DNA of 6,358 bases from Collinsella aerofaciens. Its GTDB lineage: Bacteria; Actinomycetota; Coriobacteriia; Coriobacteriales; Coriobacteriaceae. A program made the translations under genes and the position numbers. The notes beneath the pieces are model-generated. The model was not told where the DNA came from. It was given only the letters and a program-made list of their open reading frames with translations, and made no database searches. Below are positions 1 through 5,402 of this stretch, piece by piece (position 1 is the stretch's first letter; each line of letters opens with the position of its first letter). The stretch spans positions 1 through 6,358 of the forward strand of contig CAJMJM010000102.1 in NCBI GenBank assembly GCA_905213725.1. Reading direction: 5' to 3'.

Positions 1-375
1 CGAAGGCTTCTTGGCGGTAGCCGGCACCGATGTCAGCGAGCGCGGTTTCGATGCGCCCAGTGTGCGACCTGGACGCGCCGCTTTAGTTCCCGTCGAGGGC
101 TTAGGAGTTGCCATGGGGCGGGCAGGCTTGGCGCCCATAACAGACTTTGACGTCACCGAGGGACGCGAGGACTTTTTTGCAGCCGGACGATTACCGAGCT
201 GCGAGCCGACGACCGGACGACTGGTCTGTCGAGCATGCCCGACAGGCTTAGAGTGCGCGACGGTATTGCGTTGAGGTTTGGCAGGCGCGCCGGAACGCCC
301 TCCGGCGCGGCGGAAGGGGGGTTTCGATGCTCTAGAAGCCGAGGAATTTAACTTCCGGTCTGAGCTCGATGCCAT
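1..375 (-). CDS. ftsQ: Probable cell-division protein FtsQ (DivIB), disordered N-terminal region only
   Basis: A minus-strand frame opens at ATG 375, inside the end of murB (44-nt overlap, +1 frame), and has no stop through base 1: 125 codons, cut by the window. A strong ribosome site precedes it. The peptide begins MASSSDRKLNSS and is extremely rich in Pro, Ser, Ala, Lys and Arg, with recurring SKP, AKP and RP pieces. It has almost no acidic residues and no hydrophobic segment, so the visible part should be a basic, unstructured cytoplasmic tail. There is no POTRA domain or membrane anchor in view, so nothing seen here proves FtsQ. The name rests on gene order, since ftsQ usually follows murC/murB in dcw clusters, and on actinobacterial FtsQ proteins often having such tails before the single membrane helix. 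FtsQ would scaffold the FtsB/FtsL divisome complex. That a gene is here: fairly sure. That it is ftsQ: likely. Confidence 0.72.
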   Translation of the reverse strand, partial: MASSSDRKLNSSASRASKPPFRRAGGRSGAPAKPQRNTVAHSKPVGHARQTSRPVVGSQLGNRPAAKKSSRPSVTSKSVMGAKPARPMATPKPSTGTKAARPGRTLGASKPRSLTSVPATAKKPS

Positions 376-1243
376 ACGCCTCCCTCACCTTTCCGTGCAC
401 ATGTCTGATAACCGCGGCAACGTCATCGGCCGAGGCAGTTCCGTTATTAACGATAAAATTAGCGTGAACGGGCGAAACTTCCGCGCCGCCAATCGAAAAA
501 CCCTTTAATCCACAATCCTCGATAAGCTTGCCCACACTCGCATCGGGCGGGTTGCGAAAGACCGACCCGCAGGATGCGCGACCCATGGGCTGTGTACGCT
601 TGCGCCTCGTCAGGCACCGCTCCATGCGCTCGCGAATGTCGGCCTTGGGCGCCGGTTTAAGTTTGAGCACGCACTCGAGGATGATCTCATTGCGGGGAAG
701 GCTACATTCGCGGTAGCCCCAAGTGATCTCGGACCCCGCATAATGCTTGATACCGGATACCGGGTCAAACGTTACGACATCCTCAACCAGCGAGCCAATC
801 CATTCGGTCCGTGTGCCGGCATTCATAGATATCGCACCGCCGACCGACCCGGGGATGCCAACGGCAAACTCAAGGCCCGAGAGGCTACGCGACAGGGCAT
901 CGTTGACCAGGCGCGCAAACATCACGCCCGCACCGACCGTCAGCGTACAACCGTCATCGGCAACAACCGTGCGCTGAAACTCACGTCCGAGCGAAATGAC
1001 GGCACCGCGATAACCGCCATCGGCAACCAGCAGATTGGAGCCCTTGCCGACGATGACCCACGGCACCTGCTCGCGATCGAGCACCGCCACGGCGCGGCGG
1101 AGGGCATGATAGCTATGGCACGTCACAAAGAGGTCGGCCTTGCCGCCGATACGATAGCTCGTATGACGCGCAAGGCGCTCGTCCTCGATCACATCCGTGT
1201 CGATCATGCCCGAGAGCGCCATGACGGCGTTAAACAGACCCAT
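332..1243 (-). CDS. murB: UDP-N-acetylenolpyruvoylglucosamine reductase MurB
   Basis: FAD- and NADPH-dependent cytoplasmic reductase that turns UDP-GlcNAc-enolpyruvate into UDP-MurNAc, the substrate of MurC. The 303-aa product is full length for the type II form. FAD-domain motifs are TSYRIGGKAD (28-37), VGKGSNLLV (65-73) and GIPGSVGGAISMNAG (129-143), followed by YRECSL (177-182). The C-terminal substrate domain has SCGSVFRNP (224-232), whose Ser227 matches the catalytic proton donor, then HANFIVN and the terminal LRPEVKFLG with the catalytic Glu297. The start at ATG 1243 lies 5 nt after the murC TAA and has no clear Shine-Dalgarno, so translation probably depends on ribosomes finishing murC. 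Internal ATGs at 1222 and 1207 are weaker choices. The stop is TAG at 334-332, inside the next gene. Unlike the E. coli type I enzyme, it is short and lacks room for the extra Tyr-loop domain (inference from length). Confidence 0.97.
   Translation of the reverse strand: MGLFNAVMALSGMIDTDVIEDERLARHTSYRIGGKADLFVTCHSYHALRRAVAVLDREQVPWVIVGKGSNLLVADGGYRGAVISLGREFQRTVVADDGCTLTVGAGVMFARLVNDALSRSLSGLEFAVGIPGSVGGAISMNAGTRTEWIGSLVEDVVTFDPVSGIKHYAGSEITWGYRECSLPRNEIILECVLKLKPAPKADIRERMERCLTRRKRTQPMGRASCGSVFRNPPDASVGKLIEDCGLKGFSIGGAEVSPVHANFIVNNGTASADDVAAVIRHVHGKVREAYGIELRPEVKFLGF
379..390 (-). promoter_or_regulatory. Ribosome binding site of the putative ftsQ
   Basis: On the coding strand AGGTGAGGGAGG lies inside murB and ends 3 nt before ATG 375. 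Its AGGTGA part, 9 nt from the start, matches the extended anti-Shine-Dalgarno complement. The GGGAGG part is closer. It is the main evidence that translation starts at 375, upstream of the murB stop. Confidence 0.65.
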
Positions 1244-1248
1244 TAGAC

Positions 1249-2022
1249 TTAAGCGTCTTTCTTGGCAGTCAGATACTCGATAAACTCGGGACCGACGGTC
1301 GTAACGTCACCGGCACCCATTGTGAGCAGCAGGTCGCCCTCGCCCACCATCTGCTCGAGCTCCTGATTAAGCTCAAGACGGCTGGAGCAATACACGACCT
1401 CCTTACCAGGATGCTTGGCGCGCACGGTATCGGCGAGCATCTTAGAGGTGACACCCGGAATGGGCATCTCGCCAGCCGAGAACACATCAATCAGCAGCAG
1501 TTTATCGGCATTGGCAAATGCATCGGCAAAGTCGTCGCACAGGGCCTGCAGGCGCGAATAGCGGTGCGGCTGGAACACGACGTCGACGTGCTTGTAGCCC
1601 AGCGACGAAGCGGCAGCAAGCGTCGCCTTGATCTCGGTGGGGTGATGGCCGTAATCATCGACCACGGTGATGCCATCGATATCGCCCACGTGGGTAAAGC
1701 GACGACGGACGCCCTCAAAGCTCGAAAGCGCCTTGGCGGCGGCGTCGATGTCAAGGCCCAGGACATGGGCGACGGTGAGTACCGCCGTGGCGTTGAGCAT
1801 GTTGTGGCGACCGGGATTGCTCTTGATCTCCACGGCATGCTCAGTGCCGTCCTCAAAGCGAACGATAAAGTCGCTCTGGATGCCCTTGACATCCGGGTGC
1901 ATGCAGACGATGTCGTTGCCCTCGGCAAAGCCGTAGGAAAGCACGTGACGACCCGTCGACTTGGCGAGCTCGACCAGATGCGGGTCCTCACCGCAGACGA
2001 TGACGGTGCCGTCCTCGCCCAC
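1249..2022 (-). CDS. murC: MurC C-terminal fragment downstream of the amber codon
   Basis: The same frame continues after the TAG. The first possible start inside it is GTG 2022, giving 257 residues, but that codon aligns with an ordinary Val of the full-length protein and no Shine-Dalgarno precedes it. It is best seen as the second half of MurC, not as an independent gene. It holds the end of the ATPase domain and the C-terminal domain, with GRHNMLN, DDYGHHPTEI, FQPHRYSR and GAGD. Separate translation is doubtful. Confidence 0.7.
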   Translation of the reverse strand: MGEDGTVIVCGEDPHLVELAKSTGRHVLSYGFAEGNDIVCMHPDVKGIQSDFIVRFEDGTEHAVEIKSNPGRHNMLNATAVLTVAHVLGLDIDAAAKALSSFEGVRRRFTHVGDIDGITVVDDYGHHPTEIKATLAAASSLGYKHVDVVFQPHRYSRLQALCDDFADAFANADKLLLIDVFSAGEMPIPGVTSKMLADTVRAKHPGKEVVYCSSRLELNQELEQMVGEGDLLLTMGAGDVTTVGPEFIEYLTAKKDA

Positions 2023-2049
2023 TAGGTTTATGAATTTGGCGAATGTTTC

Positions 2050-2667
2050 CTAGATCTCCTCGATAGTAGAGTTGTGATCGAGGTGGTCGGCCTCGACGTT
2101 GGTCACAATGACCACGTTGGGGTTCAGGAACAGGAAGGAGCTGTCGGACTCGTCGGCCTCGGCGACAAAGTAGTCGCCCGAGCCGTTCTTGCCGTTCGTG
2201 TCATAGCCCTCGACGATGCCACCGATCAAGAAGCTCGGATCCAGACCCATGCGGTCGAGCATGGTGGCGCACATCGAAGACGTGGTGGTCTTGCCATGCG
2301 TGCCGGCAACAGCGATGGTGGTGTAGCCGTGGCCCAAAGCAGAGAGCATCTTAGCACGGGGCCACACGGGAATACCAAGCTCGCGAGCGCGCACGAGTTC
2401 AGGGTTGGACTCCGGAATAGCGGTGGAGACAACAACCACGTCGGGCTTGACCTCGTCGATCGTGGCGGCCTCATGGCCCACATGCACCTTCACACCAGCG
2501 CGGGTAACCTGGCGGATATAACGTGACGTCATAAGGTCGGAGCCGGTAACGGCATAACCGCGCTCGTGCAGAACGAGGGCGATGCCGCTCATGCCGGCGC
2601 CGCCGATACCGATAAAGTGGGCGCTCTTAAACTCGGGCGCGGAGGTTGCAGTCTGGGAATCAGCCAT
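2050..2667 (-). CDS. murC: MurC N-terminal fragment, translated up to the amber codon
   Basis: This is what a ribosome would make if TAG is read as stop: 205 residues with the complete N-terminal UDP-MurNAc-binding Rossmann domain and the first part of the ATPase domain (P-loop, Mg-binding Glu and the DHLDH block). It lacks the rest of the ATPase domain and the whole C-terminal ligand domain, so no ligase activity is expected. An in-frame non-ATG codon at 2694 would add nine residues but has no ribosome site. Confidence 0.8.
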   Translation of the reverse strand: MADSQTATSAPEFKSAHFIGIGGAGMSGIALVLHERGYAVTGSDLMTSRYIRQVTRAGVKVHVGHEAATIDEVKPDVVVVSTAIPESNPELVRARELGIPVWPRAKMLSALGHGYTTIAVAGTHGKTTTSSMCATMLDRMGLDPSFLIGGIVEGYDTNGKNGSGDYFVAEADESDSSFLFLNPNVVIVTNVEADHLDHNSTIEEI

Positions 2668-2764
2668 GTGCTCGTGTACTCCTTGCGTAAACACTGCCTG
2701 TAACCCGTTAACTGTACCGCACCTACCGCATCAGCGCGAGGGCGACCGACGATATCCCGTCTAA
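2668..2764. other. 97-nt murG-murC intergenic gap, the only real non-coding stretch here
   Basis: The gap holds the murC ribosome site (AAGGAG, 2684-2679) and otherwise nothing I can name. I found no convincing -35/-10 pair, no stem-loop followed by a T run, and no riboswitch-like layout. A short direct repeat of GCGGTA occurs on the coding strand. It is unusually long for this otherwise tightly packed operon, so an internal promoter is possible but unproven. Confidence 0.6.
2679..2684 (-). promoter_or_regulatory. Ribosome binding site of murC
   Basis: AAGGAG on the coding strand, a good Shine-Dalgarno core, 11 nt before ATG 2667. The spacing is somewhat long, but no other in-frame start fits better. 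It marks 2667 as the start rather than the upstream in-frame codon at 2694. Confidence 0.6.
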
Positions 2765-3880
2765 CTAACGCAAACCCTCTACCGCATCCGCCAGAAGAGC
2801 GGCGGCCCTATCCTGGGCCAGACCACGCGCCGCCTGACGCATGGCGTCGCGCGCCGCCGCGTCATCGACCAGGTGCAGCAGTTCATCGGCAAAGGCAGAA
2901 CCGTCGATATCGGCATCGGCGCAGAGCACGCCGGCCCCAGCGTCGACCAGATAACGGGCATTGGTGGTTTGGTGGTCGGCCGTCGCATGCGGGTACGGCA
3001 CGAGCACCGAAGGCACGGCGAGTGCAGCGATCTCGGCCACGCTCGATGCGCCCGAACGCGAGAGCACCAAATCGGCAGCAGCCAGCATATCGCCCATGTT
3101 GTCGATGTAAGGCTGGACGCGGTAACGCTTCGCCTCCTCGGGCGTCAGCGCCAAAGCGCGCTCGGTCTCCTCAAAGCCGTCGGCACCCGTCGAATGCAAC
3201 ACATAGAGGTTCTTGCGCGAAAGCAGCTCGTTTTTGAGCGAAGCCACACGCTCGTTGAGGTGCTGGGCGCCAAGTGAACCGCCAAAGACGAGCAGCAGCG
3301 TAGCGTCCTCGGGAACGCCAAGTGCCTTGCGGCCGCGAGCGCGATCGCCCTCGATCACCGAGCGACGTACGGGGTTGCCGGTCATGAGCACGTGGTCAGG
3401 GTCACCTTCGCGCTCAAAGACCGAACGCGCTGCCGGCACCGAGATGCACACGCGGGCGGCGTGGGAGTTCATCATCTTGTTGGCCAGGCCCGGAACAGAG
3501 TTCTGCTCATGCAGCAGATACGGAACGCCCGCGCCCTTGCACCACCCCAGCAGCGGAACCTCGACATAGGCACCAAAACCAATGGCGGCATCGGGCTTGC
3601 CGACCTTTGAGAAATGACTGGCGAGCGCACGCTTGGCTTTGTTGACACGCCACAGCGAGGTCAGCGCCGTCCAAGGACGGGAGCGGTCGAAGCCCGTGAC
3701 CGTAATGGGCACAAAATCAAACCCAGCCTCGGGGACCAGACGCCCCTCGAGCTTGCGCGACTGGCCCACGAACACAACGTGGTGGCCACGGTCACGCAGC
3801 TCTTCGGCCAAGGCGAGCGCGGGGTTGATGTGCCCGGCCGTGCCGCCGGCTGCAATAGCAACGGTCATTTTATCGGTCAT
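2765..3880 (-). CDS. murG: UDP-GlcNAc:lipid I N-acetylglucosaminyltransferase MurG
   Basis: Membrane-associated GT-B (GT28) glycosyltransferase that moves GlcNAc from UDP-GlcNAc to lipid I, giving lipid II, the substrate of FtsW. The 371-aa product is full length. Visible motifs are the glycine loop AAGGTAGHINP (10-20) at the lipid I-binding N-domain, GFGAYVEVP (101-109), HEQNSVPG (124-131), the second glycine loop FGGSLGAQ (199-206), SRSGASSVAEI (274-284) with the Glu expected to bind the nucleotide sugar ribose, and PYPHATADHQTTNA (295-308) for GlcNAc recognition. I took ATG 3880 because AAGGGA lies 5 nt upstream. A GTG at 3898 would extend it by six residues and has no visible support, and ATG 3868 is a shorter alternative. 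The start overlaps the end of ftsW by 11 nt, implying coupling. The stop is TAG at 2767-2765, at the usual family end. Confidence 0.97.
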   Translation of the reverse strand: MTDKMTVAIAAGGTAGHINPALALAEELRDRGHHVVFVGQSRKLEGRLVPEAGFDFVPITVTGFDRSRPWTALTSLWRVNKAKRALASHFSKVGKPDAAIGFGAYVEVPLLGWCKGAGVPYLLHEQNSVPGLANKMMNSHAARVCISVPAARSVFEREGDPDHVLMTGNPVRRSVIEGDRARGRKALGVPEDATLLLVFGGSLGAQHLNERVASLKNELLSRKNLYVLHSTGADGFEETERALALTPEEAKRYRVQPYIDNMGDMLAAADLVLSRSGASSVAEIAALAVPSVLVPYPHATADHQTTNARYLVDAGAGVLCADADIDGSAFADELLHLVDDAAARDAMRQAARGLAQDRAAALLADAVEGLR

Positions 3881-5390
3881 GGTAGTCCCTTCGTACACGC
3901 GGTCCCTGGTCGTCGGTACGCAGACGCGCCGACGGGTCCGAGTTCAAATCGATTCGATTATATCCGCCGCCCGCGTTGCGAGGGCTGGGGCGCTGAGGAC
4001 GACCTTGCGGCGCCGTTCGCTGACGCGGGCGGGCTGCCGGCTCGGTCGCAGAGCCATCCAGGACGGTAAAACCGTTACGCGAAGATCGCTCGCCGCGCAC
4101 GTGGGGCACGCCGGCGGTACTCTCATCCATAACGGCAAAGCTCTCGCGGCGACGGTCGTACTCATCGCGACGGGCGCTCTCGTACGAAACGCGCAGGATC
4201 AACCCGGCAAGCATAAGCGACACAATAATCGACGAACCGCCGTAGCTAATAAACGGCAACGGTTTGCCCGTCATGGGAAACACGTTGAGGATGCCAAGCG
4301 CATTAATCAAAAACTGCACCGCGAGAATGACCGCGGAGCCAGACGCCATAAGCGCGCCCCGACGATCGGTCGCCTGCTCGGCAATGCGAAACGCCGAGTA
4401 GACCAGCATCGCAAACACCAAGAAGAACAGCACGGTTCCGACAAAACCGACTTCCTCGCCAATGATGGCCAGGATGTAGTCATTGTGCGCCTCGGGCAGA
4501 TACGAGTACTTCATGGTTGAGTTGCCGATGCCACGGCCGAACAGACCGCCCGAGGCAAAGGCCATGATGGCAAGCGTGGCCTGATAGCCGTCACCATACT
4601 CGTCGGCCCAAGGGTTCAAGGCAACCTGAATACGCACCATACGGTACGGCTCTGCAACAAGCGCAATCACGATCACGAGAATGCCGAAGATTAGCACGCC
4701 GATGATAAATCTGGGGTCGAGACCCGCAAACAACGCCATGCACATGAGGGTCAACAGGATGATCAGGACAGTACCGAAATCGGGCTGGATAAAGATCAGA
4801 AAGAGCGAAATGCCCAAGTAGATGCCCATCTTGCGAAGGAATTCGTTGATGTTGCCACCGGGCGAAAAGAAACGATCAAGCATGATGGCCGAATACGCAA
4901 TGGCAAATGGCTTTAAAAACTCGGAAGGCTGGAACTGAATACCGGCGATGTTGAGCCAGCGCGTGGCGCCACGGCTGCCGCTGCCCACCAAGAACACCAG
5001 AAGCAGTAGCCCCATCATGCCGATGAGGAAGATCCTGAGCACGTCTTCCCCAAACCAACTGTCCGGCAAGATGCGCACGATGGCAACCATAGCCAGCACG
5101 CAAACTCCGGCAAACGCGGCTTGTCGATACAGAAAAAACGTCGCCGAGCCATTCTCGTGCAGCGCCTCGACCGAAGACGCCGAGTACACCATCAGCAGGC
5201 CAAAGCACACCAAGGTAAACAGGCAGGCCATGAATATCAAACGGGGGCGCATGATACGGGCGGGAACGCCGGCAATATAGCGTTCGCTAAACGTCTGCCC
5301 GCCGCGACCGGAACGCGGTGTGCTGCGCCGCGAGGAAGCACGGTCCGAGTCGGGCCTCCTCATACCTTGTCGGGGGCTCTCCTCTCTCAC
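3870..5390 (-). CDS. ftsW: Septal peptidoglycan glycosyltransferase FtsW (SEDS family)
   Basis: Polytopic membrane protein that polymerises lipid II into glycan strands at the septum, normally with a class B PBP partner. The product is 506 aa, against roughly 380-420 for a SEDS core. It has a basic, Ser/Arg/Pro-rich cytoplasmic N-tail (about residues 1-48), then about ten hydrophobic segments (first near 49-71, last near 384-402). The signature GATRWLNIAG...QPSEFLK lies near 141-160. The catalytic-Asp region PEAHNDYI has Asp304 in the large external loop, and PFISYGGSS is near 379-387. A C-tail of about 105 aa, rich in Arg, Pro and Gly, follows. I chose the GTG at 5390 because AGGGG lies 6 nt upstream. 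A TTG at 5396 and an ATG at 5363 are in frame alternatives. It starts 9 nt after murD, and its TAA overlaps the murG start by 11 nt. Placement in the dcw cluster favours FtsW over RodA. Confidence 0.95.
   Translation of the reverse strand: MREESPRQGMRRPDSDRASSRRSTPRSGRGGQTFSERYIAGVPARIMRPRLIFMACLFTLVCFGLLMVYSASSVEALHENGSATFFLYRQAAFAGVCVLAMVAIVRILPDSWFGEDVLRIFLIGMMGLLLLVFLVGSGSRGATRWLNIAGIQFQPSEFLKPFAIAYSAIMLDRFFSPGGNINEFLRKMGIYLGISLFLIFIQPDFGTVLIILLTLMCMALFAGLDPRFIIGVLIFGILVIVIALVAEPYRMVRIQVALNPWADEYGDGYQATLAIMAFASGGLFGRGIGNSTMKYSYLPEAHNDYILAIIGEEVGFVGTVLFFLVFAMLVYSAFRIAEQATDRRGALMASGSAVILAVQFLINALGILNVFPMTGKPLPFISYGGSSIIVSLMLAGLILRVSYESARRDEYDRRRESFAVMDESTAGVPHVRGERSSRNGFTVLDGSATEPAARPRQRTAPQGRPQRPSPRNAGGGYNRIDLNSDPSARLRTDDQGPRVRRDYHDR
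3886..3891 (-). promoter_or_regulatory. Ribosome binding site of murG
   Basis: AAGGGA on the coding strand, 5 nt before ATG 3880 and inside the last codons of ftsW. It decides between this ATG and the upstream GTG at 3898. Confidence 0.65.
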
Positions 5391-5396
5391 CGGCAA

Positions 5397-5402
5397 CCCC
5401 TA
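5397..5402 (-). promoter_or_regulatory. Ribosome binding site deciding the ftsW start
   Basis: The coding strand reads TAGGGG, built from the murD stop codon and the four bases after it. It sits 6 nt before the GTG at 5390. No comparable site stands at proper distance from the in-frame TTG (5396). The GAGGAG before the ATG at 5363 is 15 nt away, too far. This supports GTG as the start and coupling to murD. Confidence 0.6.

Larger units (their letters stand above)
1249..2667 (-). pseudogene. murC: UDP-N-acetylmuramate--L-alanine ligase MurC, interrupted by one in-frame amber codon
   Basis: MurC joins L-alanine to UDP-MurNAc with ATP, the first amino-acid step of the stem peptide, in the cytoplasm. 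From ATG 2667 to TAA 1249 the frame has 472 codons, a normal family length, but codon 206 is TAG (2052-2050). Reading through it gives a continuous MurC with every expected block: GIGGAGMSG (20-28), P-loop GTHGKTTT (122-129), EADESDSSF (170-178), NVEADHLDH (190-198), then GRHNMLN (286-292), DDYGHHPTEI (337-346), FQPHRYSR (365-372), FSAGE (396-400) and GAGD (451-454). There is no frameshift, so one base substitution would restore it. As read, the protein ends in the middle of the central ATPase domain and would be inactive. Since murC is normally essential and single-copy, sequencing error, an amber suppressor or a second copy must be considered. Gene identity is near certain; pseudogene status is not. 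Confidence 0.93.

Noticed and set aside
11..274. An 87-codon + strand frame where the window otherwise looks empty
   Set aside because: The minus strand here carries a continuation of an operon gene with a good ribosome site and consistent composition. The + strand frame has no ribosome site or known motif.
743..1246. A 167-codon open frame on the + strand opposite murB
   Set aside because: It has no recognisable motif and is fully covered by murB, whose catalytic Ser and Glu are in place.
1244..1260. Short inverted repeat (AGAC...GTCT) at the murC-murB junction as a regulatory hairpin
   Set aside because: The stem is only about four bases around the stop codon, which is within chance expectation.
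1411..2025. A 204-codon open frame on the + strand opposite the second half of murC
   Set aside because: It is antisense to clear MurC motifs and has no domain of its own. It is a codon-bias shadow.
1249..2667. Genome-wide amber recoding as the reason for the TAG in murC
   Set aside because: Three other genes in the window terminate at TAG at family-typical ends, and none of the other frames contains an in-frame TAG.
2668..2764. A sigma-70-type promoter or a rho-independent terminator between murG and murC
   Set aside because: No -35/-10 pair at acceptable spacing and no GC stem followed by a T run could be found on the coding strand.
3633..4520. A 295-codon open frame on the + strand, antisense to ftsW and murG
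   Set aside because: It lies wholly opposite strongly supported genes. Its product is basic and low-complexity with no recognisable domain, as expected from the mirror of a GC-rich, third-position-biased gene.
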